A stretch of 49,182 nucleotides of DNA from Corynebacterium sp. GTDB taxonomy: Bacteria > Actinomycetota > Actinomycetes > Mycobacteriales > Mycobacteriaceae. The notes under the pieces are model-generated. The model was not told the DNA's origin, did no database searches, and saw only the letters and a list, made by a program, of their open reading frames with translations. A program made the position numbers and the translations under genes. Of this stretch, positions 1 through 8,751 are shown in pieces (within the stretch, counting starts at the first letter, position 1; each line of letters starts with the position of its first letter). Where the stretch lies: NCBI RefSeq assembly GCF_022712275.1, contig NZ_JALAGU010000046.1:1-49182 (forward strand). Reading direction: 5' to 3'.

Positions 1-14
1 CCCCTGTTAGGTTG

Positions 15-30
15 ACACCGGGTCGGGTGT
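15..30. promoter_or_regulatory. Inverted repeat over a TTGACA box
   Basis: ACACC and GGTGT face each other across 6 nt, overlapping TTGACA at 12-17. A repressor site before the TetR-like gene is possible. No good -10 lies at the right distance, so this is weak. Confidence 0.25.
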
Positions 31-166
31 ATCCACCGTCTGTAGTAGACCTTCTAGGCTGGTATTTGCCCGTATTCATCAGGACGCCAGTCAGTACGGG
101 GGTGAAAACAACTTCCGTCTCACCCCCGAAAGCCCGGATCGCCCACCCCAGGAAGGAACGCCCGGC

Positions 167-1165
167 ATGACGCTGCACCCCGCAACTCCGGTCATCACCG
201 ACGATTCCGACTGGAACGATGTCGCCGCACGCCTCGAGGTCCTCCCCGACACCTTCCGCCGCTACGGCTGCTCGATCGACGAGTACCGGCTGATCCTCGA
301 CACCGCCCTGCCCGAACTGGTCCGGTCCGGCCTGCAGGCGAACACCGGTGACATCGCCGTCGGCGCCGGGGTGCCGGCGGACCACCCGTTGCTCTCCGAT
401 GTCGAAGGGCTCTACGACGAGGCACTGCGCTATGCTTTCCGGCTGGTGTGGCCCCGACCGTCCGACATGGACGTCGAGGACTACTCCCCCGCCGAGGCGG
501 TCCGGGCACTGGTACGCACCGCCTACCGGCGCCACCGCGCCCACCCGGACGCCGTGCGGCTGATCCTCACCGAGAACATCCAGGGCCACGCCCACGTGAC
601 GGGGCGCCCCGAAACCCTCGAGTCCTCCCCGGTGGTGCTCCAGATAGACCGGGTGCTGATGCGCGGCCAGGATTTCGGGGCCTTCCGGCCTGGGATCTCC
701 GCCGAGGACGTCTACGTCCTCATCACCTCACTGTGTACCTTCCCCGCTGCCCAGGGTTCGACCTTCCACGGCCACTACGCCACCGACGTGGACTACGGTC
801 CGACCGTCGACGGGCTGGAGATGCTGGCCTGCGACACGGTCCTGGCGTTCCTCACCACGTCGATGCCGACCGACCAGGGCAGTTCCTACACCCACGCCTC
901 CCCCACAGTCATGACACCGGGTTCTGTCTCGGCGTCGCTGTACTCCGCCGGGGACGGTGACAGTACCGCGACCGGGGAGGAGGACGCCGCGACGACTCCG
1001 CCCACCGAGGAGGGGGAAGAGACGGGTCCGGTGCCGGTGACGCCGTGGAGCGGTGTCGCCGTGGACACTGAACCCGGCTTCCTCGACTACCTGGATTACC
1101 GGGAAGGCGCGGACGACGACGTGAACACCGCTGACGACGGACTGAGCTCGCTCTACGACGACTGA
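167..1165 (+). CDS. Diverged TetR-family regulator with acidic C-terminal extension
   Basis: 332 residues. Residues about 40-70 keep the outline of a TetR helix-turn-helix (ILDTALPELVRSG followed by GDIAVGAGV), but the recognition helix and the usual KxxLYxxFxxK segment are not recognisable. Residues about 105-225 match the TetR C-terminal ligand-binding fold (HPDAVRLILTENIQGH, then GAFRPGISAEDVYVLITSL). The last 100 residues are acidic, rich in Gly, Thr and Asp, and of low complexity. An AAGGAACG ribosome site precedes the ATG. The gene converges on clpX with a 23-nt gap. DNA binding may be lost or altered; the ligand is unknown. Confidence 0.75.
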   Translation: MTLHPATPVITDDSDWNDVAARLEVLPDTFRRYGCSIDEYRLILDTALPELVRSGLQANTGDIAVGAGVPADHPLLSDVEGLYDEALRYAFRLVWPRPSDMDVEDYSPAEAVRALVRTAYRRHRAHPDAVRLILTENIQGHAHVTGRPETLESSPVVLQIDRVLMRGQDFGAFRPGISAEDVYVLITSLCTFPAAQGSTFHGHYATDVDYGPTVDGLEMLACDTVLAFLTTSMPTDQGSSYTHASPTVMTPGSVSASLYSAGDGDSTATGEEDAATTPPTEEGEETGPVPVTPWSGVAVDTEPGFLDYLDYREGADDDVNTADDGLSSLYDD

Positions 1166-1188
1166 GCCTCTCAGTCCCCGCCCCGTCG

Positions 1189-2472
1189 TCAGGCGGAGCG
1201 CTGCTCGCGCTCGGCGACCTCTTCGTGGGTCAGCAGCTGCGGGTCAGCGCCGGTACGCACGCTGTCGCCGGTGATGATGACCTCTCCGGTACCGGTGTCG
1301 TCTGGGATGGAGAACATCACCGGCAGCAGGATCGACTCGACGATCGACCGCAGACCACGGGCACCGGTCCCCCGTTCCAGGGCCTTCTCGGCGATGGCGA
1401 GGAGGGCGTCCTCCTCGAAGCTCAGGCGGACCCCGTCCATCTCGAAGAGGCGCTGGTACTGACGCACCAGGGAGTTCTTCGGCTCGGTGAGGATCTGCAC
1501 CAGGGCGTCGGAGTCGAGGTGACCGACGTGCGTGATGACGGGAAGACGGCCGATGAGCTCGGGGATGAGACCGAACTTCACCAGGTCCTCCGGCTCGACG
1601 AACCGGAAGGGGTCCTTCTCCTCGTCGGCCTTGCCGCGGATCTCCGCGCCGAAGCCCACGCCCTTCTTCCCGCGACGGTCGGAGATGACCTTCTCCAGGC
1701 CGGCGAAGGCGCCGGACACGATGAACAGGACGTTCTTCGTGTCGAACTGGATGAACTCCTGGTTCGGGTGCTTGCGTCCCCCCTGCGGAGGAACGGCGGC
1801 GACCGTGCCCTCGAGGATCTTCAGCAGCGCCTGCTGCACGCCTTCACCGGAGACGTCGCGGGTGATCGACGGGTTCTCGGATTTCCGGGAGATCTTGTCG
1901 AGCTCGTCGACGTAGATGATGCCCTGCTGGGCGCGGGCGACATCGAAGTCGGCGGCCTGCAGGAGCTTGAGGAGGATGTTCTCCACGTCCTCACCGACGT
2001 AGCCGGCCTCGGTGAGGCTGGTGGCGTCCGCGATGGCGAAGGGGACGTCCAGCATCCGGGCCAGGGACTGGGCGAGGTAGGTCTTGCCGGAGCCGGTGGG
2101 GCCCAGCATGAGGATGTTCGACTTGGAGAGTTCGACCTCGTCGTCGGAGCGGCGGGCGGTGGCGTCGGAGGACTCGGCCCGGGTCCGCTTGTAGTGGTTG
2201 TAGACGGCGACGGCGAGGGTGCGCTTGGCGTCATCCTGACCGATGACGTACTCGTCGAGGAAGCGGGTGATGGCGGCCGGGTGCGGCAGATCGGTGGTGT
2301 CCACGTCACCGCCGCCGGCGGAGAGCTCCTCGTCGATGATCTCGTTGCACAGCTCGATGCACTCGTCGCAGATGTACACGCCGGGGCCGGCGATCAGCTT
2401 CCGTACCTGCTTCTGGCTCTTGCCGCAGAACGAGCACTTCAGCAGCTCGCCGCTTTCCTGCATTGACGCCAT
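1189..2472 (-). CDS. clpX: ATP-dependent Clp protease ATP-binding subunit ClpX
   Basis: 427 residues, the normal length. An N-terminal zinc-binding domain has Cys13, Cys16, Cys35 and Cys38. The AAA+ module shows Walker A GPTGSGKT near residue 124, Walker B IIYVDELDKI and the pore region, followed by the C-terminal small domain. ClpX unfolds tagged substrates and feeds them to the ClpP1P2 barrel, whose genes lie 23 kb away on the same strand. The start ATG at 2472 gives MASMQES, as in relatives; a second ATG three codons in is also usable. Its upstream region runs into decayed arabinose-gene DNA. Confidence 0.97.
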   Translation of the reverse strand: MASMQESGELLKCSFCGKSQKQVRKLIAGPGVYICDECIELCNEIIDEELSAGGGDVDTTDLPHPAAITRFLDEYVIGQDDAKRTLAVAVYNHYKRTRAESSDATARRSDDEVELSKSNILMLGPTGSGKTYLAQSLARMLDVPFAIADATSLTEAGYVGEDVENILLKLLQAADFDVARAQQGIIYVDELDKISRKSENPSITRDVSGEGVQQALLKILEGTVAAVPPQGGRKHPNQEFIQFDTKNVLFIVSGAFAGLEKVISDRRGKKGVGFGAEIRGKADEEKDPFRFVEPEDLVKFGLIPELIGRLPVITHVGHLDSDALVQILTEPKNSLVRQYQRLFEMDGVRLSFEEDALLAIAEKALERGTGARGLRSIVESILLPVMFSIPDDTGTGEVIITGDSVRTGADPQLLTHEEVAEREQRSA

Positions 2473-2651
2473 GGTCTCGGGCCACTCCTGTGATCTCGTC
2501 GGGGCTCATCTGACTCGTCGGGCCGGTCCGGCGGTACTCCCCCGGAGAAGAGGGGCACAGCGGACCGGTCAGCTCCGCTCGAGTGTACCCCTCAGGATCA
2601 GAACCCCTGGGAGACGCGCTGCTACACGGCGTTCCACCACAGGGAGTCGTG

Positions 2652-3024
2652 GCGGTCACCGTGGGCGGCCTGGTTGAGGTTCATGAAGTCCATGTCGATG
2701 GAGCTCCACGGGATCTGCTCGTCGGCCCGGGTGTGCAGATGCAGCAGCGGCTTGCACAGGGCCTTGAGGCCGCGGATCCACATCTTTGCCGGGGAGAACG
2801 TGTGCATCCAGGTGATGACGCCGACGACGTTGTCCTGTGCACCGGCCTCGAGGATGGCGGACAGGATGTTGTCGGAGTCTGTGAGCACCGGCTTCCAGAC
2901 GATCTTCACGGGAGTGTCGTCGGAGGCGTCAAGCCGCTCGGCGATGACACGGGACTGCTCGGCGACCTGGTCGAGGGTCCCGGGGACCGTAGAGGCGCTG
3001 GGAGCCGGTGGGGCACCAGATCTC
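2652..3024 (-). pseudogene. araA: L-arabinose isomerase (AraA) N-terminal remnant
   Basis: Read on the minus strand, the DNA encodes EIWCPTGSQRLYGP at 3024-2983 in one frame, then in another frame GTLDQVAEQS through VITWMHTFSPAKMWIRGL, KPLLHLHT and DMDFMNLNQAAHGDR. These are hallmark stretches of AraA residues about 8-135. A frameshift in the CCCC/GGGG run near 2981-2985 separates the two pieces, there is no proper start, and homology stops at AHGDR, about a quarter of the way through a 500-residue enzyme. A stop follows at 2622. It is a dead fragment; the rest of an ara operon is absent here. Confidence 0.85.
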
Positions 3025-3047
3025 GCGGTCGCCGACAGTTCAGCCGT

Positions 3048-3248
3048 AAGACACTCCTGTTGCTCGACGGCACCGTCATGGGCCTGTCCATCCTGCTGCC
3101 CGCCGTGATCAACAGCCTGTGGTCGGACGCCGACCCGATGATGATCGTGGGCTTCCTCTGCATCTACGTCGCCTTCTACACCTTCACCTGGGCGCCGCTG
3201 ACCTGGGTCATCGTCGGCGAGATCTTCCCGCTGCTCATCCGCGGCCGC
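3048..3248 (+). pseudogene. Sugar-porter MFS fragment (AraE-like)
   Basis: 67 codons resembling the last third of a sugar/H+ symporter: KTLLLLDGTVMG, then two hydrophobic segments and FYTFTWAPLTWVIVGEIFP with LLIRGR, the sugar-porter signature before TM11. Nothing before it restores the first ten membrane helices, and the frame runs without a stop into the pcaD copy that follows. It begins only 23 nt from the AraA remnant and points the other way, so both look like debris of one arabinose locus. AraE is an inference from the neighbour. Confidence 0.8.
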
Positions 3249-3322
3249 CCCGGAGGCCTCCGCAGCCTCCTCCGCCGGGTAGTCAGTCCGGTGGTCTGCC
3301 CGGCTCCACCCCCGCTTTTCCG

Positions 3323-3328
3323 TAGGCT
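3323..3328 (+). promoter_or_regulatory. Leaderless -10 (TAGGCT) of pcaD copy 1
   Basis: TAGGCT ends 7 nt before the ATG at 3336 and no ribosome site lies between them. Transcription would begin at or next to the start codon. This gives the gene its own promoter, independent of the ara debris. Confidence 0.5.
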
Positions 3329-3335
3329 GGTCGCC

Positions 3336-4196
3336 ATGACCATCCTGCATTCCCGGATCACCGGCCACGAAGGTCCGGACGCCCGCTCCGTCGTCCTGCT
3401 CGGCGCGCTCGGCTCCTCCGTGGACATGTGGACTCCCCTCCAGGACGCCGTCAGCGGCATCCCGGACGGGGAGTCTTTCCGTCTCATCGCCCTGGACCAC
3501 CGCGGCCACGGGGCGTCCCCGCTGCCCGACGCGCTGCCCGGCAGGTCGGAGACCGTCGATGACGAGGACGCCGGGGGTCGGCCGGCGGTACCGGCCGGCC
3601 CGACCACGATCGCCGATCTGGCCTCGGACGTCTGCGACACCCTCGACACCCTCGGCACCGGCGCCGTCGATCTCGTCGGGCTGTCGATCGGCGGCGCTGT
3701 CGCCCAGCACATCGCGGCACACGCCCCGCAGCGCGTCCGCACCCTGACCCTGATGTGCACCGCCCCGTCCTTCGGGGCCCCCGAGGACTGGGAGACCAAG
3801 GCTCTCGCAGTGCGCAGCCGGGGGATCATCACGCTGCGGGAACTGTCCGTGGGTACGGTCCCCCGCTGGCTGACCGGGGACTTCCGGCGCACCCGGCCCG
3901 GCACCGCGCTCGCGGTCCAGGAGATGATCACCCGGACCAGCATCGAAGGCTACGCCGGGGCGTGCGACGCCCTGTCCACCTTCAACGGTCAGGAACTGCT
4001 GGGGCAGATCACGGCACCCACCCTCACGCTGGCCGGTGAACAGGACCCCACCTGTCCCCCGGCGACCCTGGCGCAGATGAATGAGGTCATCCCCACAGCG
4101 GTGCGTCATCTGGTCCTCCCCGGGGCACATCTGCTGCCGGTCGAGCTGCCGGGGCAGGTCGGTGACGCACTGCGGGAGCACTGGACGGCATACTGA
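3336..4196 (+). CDS. pcaD: 3-oxoadipate enol-lactonase, copy 1
   Basis: 286-residue alpha/beta-hydrolase. The nucleophile elbow is GLSIGG, the acid is in GEQDPTCPP and the histidine in LPGAHLLPVE. The oxyanion region LLGALGSS-DMW and the LDHRGHGAS strand are typical of PcaD, which hydrolyses 3-oxoadipate enol-lactone to 3-oxoadipate. It is clearly homologous to the copy at 8752-9558 but has an insertion of about 20 residues after HGASPLPDALPG. The open frame extends upstream through the porter fragment, but homology and the -10 box place the start at 3336. It stands apart from the pca operons, before purU, and may act on a related lactone or ester. Confidence 0.8.
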   Translation: MTILHSRITGHEGPDARSVVLLGALGSSVDMWTPLQDAVSGIPDGESFRLIALDHRGHGASPLPDALPGRSETVDDEDAGGRPAVPAGPTTIADLASDVCDTLDTLGTGAVDLVGLSIGGAVAQHIAAHAPQRVRTLTLMCTAPSFGAPEDWETKALAVRSRGIITLRELSVGTVPRWLTGDFRRTRPGTALAVQEMITRTSIEGYAGACDALSTFNGQELLGQITAPTLTLAGEQDPTCPPATLAQMNEVIPTAVRHLVLPGAHLLPVELPGQVGDALREHWTAY

Positions 4197-4250
4197 GGGG
4201 ACACCCCGTACGACACGTACGACCAACCCCCGTACCGTTAGGAACCCGAA

Positions 4251-5144
4251 GTGAGCACGTCCGGCATGACAGGACCGTCCATCCCCTCCCTGATCGACCA
4301 GGCCTGCCTCATCGTCCACGGCCCTGACCAGCCCGGCATCGTCTCCCACGTCTCCGCCGTGATCACCCGCAACGGCGGCAACATCACCGCCCTGGACCAG
4401 TACTCCAGCAACGACCAGGACGGGGACTTCTTCCAGCGCATCGTCTTCCACCGCGACAATCTCGTCACGGCGTTGGAGGACATCCAGGCCGACCTCGCCG
4501 AGACCCTAGCCCCCTACGGCATGCAGTGGTCACTCAGCGACCGCTCCGTGCCGAAGCGGATGGCGATCCTCACCTCGTCGGGTGACCACTGCCTGCTGGA
4601 CCTGCTGTGGCGTCATCGTCGTGGTGATCTGCCGGTCACCGTCCCCATGGTGATCTCCAACCACACCACCACGGCCGAGGATGTCCGGTCCTTCGGCGTC
4701 CCCTTCTTCCACGTGCCCTCCCAGAAGGGACCGGACAAGAGCGAGTCGGAGGCGGAGATCCTGCGGCTGCTCAAGGGCAACGTCGATTTCGTCGTCCTCG
4801 CCCGGTACATGCAGATCATCTCGAATGACTTCCTGGAGAAGCTCGGCGTCCCGGTGATCAACATCCACCACTCGTTCCTGCCGGCGTTCGTCGGCGCGGA
4901 CCCCTACCGCCGCGCCTGGGAGCGTGGCGTGAAGCTCATCGGCGCGACCGCCCACTACGTCACCGAGGACCTCGACGAGGGCCCGATCATCGAACAGGAC
5001 ACGGTGCGCGTCACCCACGCCGATTCCGTCACCGACCTGCGTCAGCGGGGTGCGGAGGTTGAGCGTTCCGTGCTCTCGCGTGCCGTGTCCTGGCACGCGC
5101 AGGACCGGGTGATCCGCACCGGGAATCACACGATCGTGTTCTGA
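4251..5144 (+). CDS. purU: Formyltetrahydrofolate deformylase
   Basis: 297 residues. An N-terminal ACT domain (CLIVHGPDQPGIVSHVSAVI) is followed by a formyltransferase fold with SNH, the IHHSFLPAFVGADPY loop and EDLDEGPIIEQD, which carry the Asn, His and Asp of the active site. The enzyme releases formate and tetrahydrofolate from 10-formyl-THF and balances one-carbon units; formate can serve PurT. The start is GTG at 4251; a TAGGAA box 6 nt upstream may be a leaderless -10. The gene ends 16 nt from the convergent pcaJ stop with no clear terminator between. Confidence 0.95.
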   Translation: MSTSGMTGPSIPSLIDQACLIVHGPDQPGIVSHVSAVITRNGGNITALDQYSSNDQDGDFFQRIVFHRDNLVTALEDIQADLAETLAPYGMQWSLSDRSVPKRMAILTSSGDHCLLDLLWRHRRGDLPVTVPMVISNHTTTAEDVRSFGVPFFHVPSQKGPDKSESEAEILRLLKGNVDFVVLARYMQIISNDFLEKLGVPVINIHHSFLPAFVGADPYRRAWERGVKLIGATAHYVTEDLDEGPIIEQDTVRVTHADSVTDLRQRGAEVERSVLSRAVSWHAQDRVIRTGNHTIVF

Positions 5145-5160
5145 TCCTGCCTGGTCAGCC

Positions 5161-5814
5161 TCAGGCGTTGACGAGTGCGGGTGCGAGAGCGAACGGCGCG
5201 GCCGTGAGCTCGCGGAGCTCGTCGACGGTGACACCGTCAGCGCACTCGACGAGGGTCAACCCGGTCACTGGATCAACCTCGAAGACGCCGTGGGAGCTGA
5301 CGATGAGGTCCACGCATTTCGCACCGGTCAGCGGCAGCGAGCACTGCTCGACGATCTTCGGCGCCCCCTTCTTGGTGAGGTGCTCGGTCATGACGATGAT
5401 CTTCTCCGCACCGTGGACCAGATCCATCGCACCGCCCATGCCGCGGACCATCTTGCCCGGCACCATCCAGTTGGCGAGGTCACCGAACTGGGAGATCTCC
5501 ATTGCTCCGAGGACGGCGACGTCGATGGACTTCGACCGGATCATCCCGAAGGATTCCGAGGAACTGAAAAAGCTCGCCCCTGGCACGACGGTGATGGTCT
5601 CCTTGCCGGCGTTGATCAGCTCCGGATCGACCTCGTCCTCGGTGGGGTACGGGCCGACGCCGAGGACGCCGTTCTCGGAGTGGAGCATGACCTCGATGCC
5701 CTCCGGCAGGTGCCCGGGGACAAGGGTCGGCATGCCTATGCCCAGGTTGACGTACTGTCCGTCACTCAGTTCGGCGGCCACACGGGCGGCCATCCGGTTG
5801 CGGTCCCAGGTCAT
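5161..5814 (-). CDS. pcaJ: 3-oxoadipate CoA-transferase subunit B
   Basis: 217 residues, the usual length for the beta subunit of a class I CoA-transferase. The catalytic glutamate sits in SENGVLG near residue 47, and NLGIGMPT marks the nucleotide-like loop. With PcaI it moves CoA from succinyl-CoA to 3-oxoadipate. Its start overlaps the pcaI stop by 4 nt (ATGA), so the two are translated together. A 3-oxoacid (acetoacetate) CoA-transferase would look similar, but the pca context decides. Confidence 0.93.
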   Translation of the reverse strand: MTWDRNRMAARVAAELSDGQYVNLGIGMPTLVPGHLPEGIEVMLHSENGVLGVGPYPTEDEVDPELINAGKETITVVPGASFFSSSESFGMIRSKSIDVAVLGAMEISQFGDLANWMVPGKMVRGMGGAMDLVHGAEKIIVMTEHLTKKGAPKIVEQCSLPLTGAKCVDLIVSSHGVFEVDPVTGLTLVECADGVTVDELRELTAAPFALAPALVNA

Positions 5815-6590
5815 GAGAGCTCCTCTGTTCCGGTCGGGGCGGACTGCGCGGGGCGGGTGGTGCGGTTCTCGATGCCGGTCTCCTGCGGACCGACGACAAC
5901 CACCCGGTCGACATAGATGCCGGGCAGGTGGACCTGGTCGGGATCCAGCTCATCGACGAGTTGCTCGACCTGGGCGACGGCGACCCGGGCGCACTGGGCC
6001 GCCTCGGGGTTGAAGTTGCGGGCGGTCTCCTTGAAGACGAGGTTTCCCTTGCGGTCACCGATGTGGGCGTGGACCAGCCCGAAGTCGGAGCGGATCGCAC
6101 TCTCGAGGATGTACTCCTCGCCGTCGAACACGCGGGACTCCTTCGGTGGGGACAGCTCGGCGGGGGTACCGTCGGTGTTGTAGCGCACCGGCAGACCACC
6201 GGTGGCCAGCTCCGTGCCGACGCCGGCCTTCGTGTAGAAGGCAGGGATGCCCGCACCGCCGGCGCGCATCCGCTCGGCCAGGGTCCCCTGCGGCGTGAAC
6301 TCCACGGAGAGCTCACCGCTGAGATACTGGGCGGCGTAGATCCTGTTCGACCCGATGTAGGAGCCGATGGTCCGGGAGATCAGCCGATCCTCCAGCAGGG
6401 TGCCGAGGCCGAAGCCGTCGGTGCCGCAGTTGTTGGAGATGACCGTGAGATCCTTCGGGCCGAGTTGCCGGACGGCCTCGATGAGCAGGGCGGGGATTCC
6501 GACGAGGCCGAAACCGCCGACGGACAGCGACGCACCGTCGCAGATGTCGGCGACGGCGTCCTCGACCGATGCACATGTTTTGTCAAGCAT
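5811..6590 (-). CDS. pcaI: 3-oxoadipate CoA-transferase subunit A
   Basis: 259 residues. The glycine-rich SVGGFGLVGIP motif near residue 23 and ISNNCGTDGFGLG are typical of the alpha subunit. The open frame reaches 180 nt further upstream, but that part is the divergent promoter and start of pcaR; ATG at 6590 begins the family homology (MLDKTCASVEDAV). No ribosome site is seen; a -10 ACAGTA/TACTGT lies 7 nt upstream, so the mRNA is probably leaderless. It is divergent from pcaR across 84 nt that hold the proposed operator. Confidence 0.93.
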   Translation of the reverse strand: MLDKTCASVEDAVADICDGASLSVGGFGLVGIPALLIEAVRQLGPKDLTVISNNCGTDGFGLGTLLEDRLISRTIGSYIGSNRIYAAQYLSGELSVEFTPQGTLAERMRAGGAGIPAFYTKAGVGTELATGGLPVRYNTDGTPAELSPPKESRVFDGEEYILESAIRSDFGLVHAHIGDRKGNLVFKETARNFNPEAAQCARVAVAQVEQLVDELDPDQVHLPGIYVDRVVVVGPQETGIENRTTRPAQSAPTGTEELS

Positions 6591-6597
6591 GGGAATG

Positions 6598-6603
6598 ACA
6601 GTA
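6598..6603 (-). promoter_or_regulatory. Leaderless -10 (TACTGT) of pcaIJ
   Basis: On the minus strand TACTGT ends 7 nt before the pcaI ATG, and no ribosome site is present. The proposed PcaR operator lies 27 nt further upstream, at and beyond the -35 position. Confidence 0.45.
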
Positions 6604-6620
6604 CACTGGAGTTCATAAAA

Positions 6621-6644
6621 CGCACATTTGTCCGCTGTGCGAAC
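6621..6644. promoter_or_regulatory. Proposed PcaR operator in the pcaI-pcaR divergent promoter
   Basis: GTCCG-CTGTG-CGAAC at 6630-6644 matches the palindrome GTTCG-n5-CGAAC seen before pcaH and a transporter, with one mismatch. It overlaps a second perfect inverted repeat CGCACA (6621-6626) / TGTGCG (6636-6641). Position between pcaI and its IclR-type regulator supports control of both transcripts. Confidence 0.6.
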
Positions 6645-6674
6645 ATTTTTCGCCCCCGAGCAGGGAGAACCCCC

Positions 6675-7457
6675 GTGAGCCCTACAGCATCGTCCGGCGA
6701 CACCGGCGCCGTCCAGTCCTTCGTCCGTGGCCTCGACGTCCTCCGCACCTTCTCCGCCGAGACGCCCCACCAGACCCTCGCCGAGGTCGCCACCGCCTCA
6801 GGGCTCGCCCGCGCGACGGCCCGCAGGTTCCTCCACACCCTCGTGGCGATCGGCTACGCCGGTACCGACGGCCGGGAGTTCTGGCTCACCCCGCGTGTCC
6901 TCGAGATCGGCTTCAGCTACCTCACCTCCCAGCCGCTGGTCTCCGTCGCCCGGCCCCGTCTCGACGACCTCTCCCGGTCCGTCGATGAATCCAGCTCCCT
7001 GTCCGTCCTCGACGGCACGGACATCGTCTACATCTCGCGTGTCCCGGTCCGCCGGATCATGCGCGTCGACATCACCGTCGGTACCCGCTTCCCCGCCTGG
7101 GCGACCTCCATGGGACGGGTCCTGCTCGCCGGGATGGACGCCGCCACCCTTGACGACTACTTCTCGAAGGTCCAGCTCGAGGCGCTCGCCCCCGGCACTC
7201 TCGTCGACGAGGACCGGTTGCGCGAGGAGATCGCCAAGGTCCGTGACCAGGGCTGGTGCATCGTCGACCAGGAACTCGAACCCGGTCTGCGCTCCGTCGC
7301 CGCTCCGGTGACCGACTACGACGGCACCGTCGTCGCCGCAGTGAACATCTCCACTCAGACCTCGGTCCACGATGTCGCCGAACTGCACCGCACCTTCCTT
7401 CCCGCGGTCATGCGCACCGCGGACCTCATCTCCACCGACTACGCGCTCACCCACTGA
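6675..7457 (+). CDS. pcaR: IclR-family regulator of the beta-ketoadipate pathway
   Basis: 260 residues. An N-terminal winged helix (TLAEVATASGLARATARRFLHTL) of IclR type is followed by the IclR effector domain with TSMGRVLLAG and the ELEPGLRSVAAPV segment. The length and context match PcaR/PcaU regulators that respond to pathway acids such as 3-oxoadipate. The chosen start is GTG at 6675, preceded by AGGGAGA; the longer open frame upstream is antisense to pcaI. It is the first gene of pcaR-pcaF-pcaD, followed 23 nt later by pcaF. Confidence 0.9.
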   Translation: MSPTASSGDTGAVQSFVRGLDVLRTFSAETPHQTLAEVATASGLARATARRFLHTLVAIGYAGTDGREFWLTPRVLEIGFSYLTSQPLVSVARPRLDDLSRSVDESSSLSVLDGTDIVYISRVPVRRIMRVDITVGTRFPAWATSMGRVLLAGMDAATLDDYFSKVQLEALAPGTLVDEDRLREEIAKVRDQGWCIVDQELEPGLRSVAAPVTDYDGTVVAAVNISTQTSVHDVAELHRTFLPAVMRTADLISTDYALTH

Positions 7458-7480
7458 TCACCCACCAGAAAGGCACCCCG

Positions 7481-8731
7481 ATGACCGACTCCCGCGTCCC
7501 CTCCCCCGCCGACTCCGACATCGTCCTGTGCACCCCGCTGCGCACCCCGGTCGGCGCCTACGGCGGAGTCTTCTCCGGCATCCCCGTCCAGGACCTGGCG
7601 TCCACCGTCGTCAAGGCGGTCGTCGAACGCTCCGGCGTCTCTGCTGAGGACATCGACGATGTCATCCTCGGCCAGGCGTCCCCCGCCGGTGGTGCCCCCG
7701 CACTCGGCCGCGTCGTCGCCCTGGACGCCGGCCTCGGCGAGACGGTCCCCGGCATGCAGCTCGACCGTCGCTGCGGTTCCGGCCTGCAGGCCGTCGTCAC
7801 CGCCGCCGCCCACGTCGCCTGCGGTGCCGCCGACCTGGTCATCGCCGGTGGCGCGGAGTCCATGTCCACCACCGAGTACACCGTCGACGGCTCGATCCGC
7901 TGGGGGGTCAAGGGCGGCGACCTGGTGCTCCACGACCGTCTGGCCCAGGGCCGCGAGACCGCGGGCGGACGCAACCACCCGATCCCCGGCGGCATGATCG
8001 AGACCGCCGAGAACCTCCGTGAGCAGTACTCCCTGTCACGTGAGGCGCAGGACGCCCTGGCCGCCCGCTCCCAGCAGCGCGCCGTCGCCGCCCAGGAGCA
8101 GGGCCTCTTCGACGAGGAGATCGTGCCGGTCACCGTGCCCGGCCGTCGCCGTAAGGACCCGGAGATCACCGTCACCACCGACGAGCACCCGCGCCCCGGC
8201 ACCACCGTCGAGAAGCTCGCCGGGCTGCGTCCGGTCCGGGCCCGTCAGGACGAGGACGCCACGGTCACCGCCGGTAACGCCTCCGGTCAGAACGACGGCG
8301 CCGCCGCCCTCATCGTCACCACCCGTGCGAAAGCCGCCGAACTGGGACTGACACCTGCCGCCCGGCTGCGTGGCTGGGCGGTGGCCGGTGTCGCTCCGGA
8401 GACCATGGGTGTGGGCCCGGTACCGGCGACCGCCAAGGTCCTGTCCCGGCTGGGACTGACCCTCGACGACCTCGACATCATCGAGCTCAACGAGGCCTTC
8501 GCCGCGCAGGTCCTCGCCGTGCTCTCCGAGTGGGACCTCGACCCTTCGGATCCCCGCCTCAACCCCTCCGGCTCCGGCATCTCCCTGGGCCACCCGGTCG
8601 GAGCGACCGGCGCCCGCCTGCTCGTCACGCTGTGCCACGAGCTCTCCCGCTCCGGTGGCGATCTGGGTCTGGCCACCATGTGCATCGGCGGTGGCCAGGG
8701 CCTCGCCGCCGTCATCGACCGCGCCGTGTAG
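7481..8731 (+). CDS. pcaF: 3-oxoadipyl-CoA thiolase
   Basis: 416 residues. Thiolase catalytic residues are visible: nucleophilic Cys in DRRCGSGLQAV near residue 100, His in SLGHPVGATGAR and the second Cys in MCIGGGQG. PcaF splits 3-oxoadipyl-CoA into succinyl-CoA and acetyl-CoA, the last step of the pathway. The ATG at 7481 follows an AAAGGCAC ribosome site; earlier in-frame codons overlap pcaR. Some other acetyl-CoA acetyltransferases share these motifs, but position between pcaR and pcaD settles the call. Confidence 0.93.
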   Translation: MTDSRVPSPADSDIVLCTPLRTPVGAYGGVFSGIPVQDLASTVVKAVVERSGVSAEDIDDVILGQASPAGGAPALGRVVALDAGLGETVPGMQLDRRCGSGLQAVVTAAAHVACGAADLVIAGGAESMSTTEYTVDGSIRWGVKGGDLVLHDRLAQGRETAGGRNHPIPGGMIETAENLREQYSLSREAQDALAARSQQRAVAAQEQGLFDEEIVPVTVPGRRRKDPEITVTTDEHPRPGTTVEKLAGLRPVRARQDEDATVTAGNASGQNDGAAALIVTTRAKAAELGLTPAARLRGWAVAGVAPETMGVGPVPATAKVLSRLGLTLDDLDIIELNEAFAAQVLAVLSEWDLDPSDPRLNPSGSGISLGHPVGATGARLLVTLCHELSRSGGDLGLATMCIGGGQGLAAVIDRAV

Positions 8732-8751
8732 ATACGTGTAAGGAAGAGACC

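Noticed and set aside
2583..3335. One long plus-strand protein joining this stretch to pcaD copy 1
   Set aside because: The first part is antisense to the AraA remnant and the middle is a porter fragment; pcaD homology and a -10 box begin at 3336.
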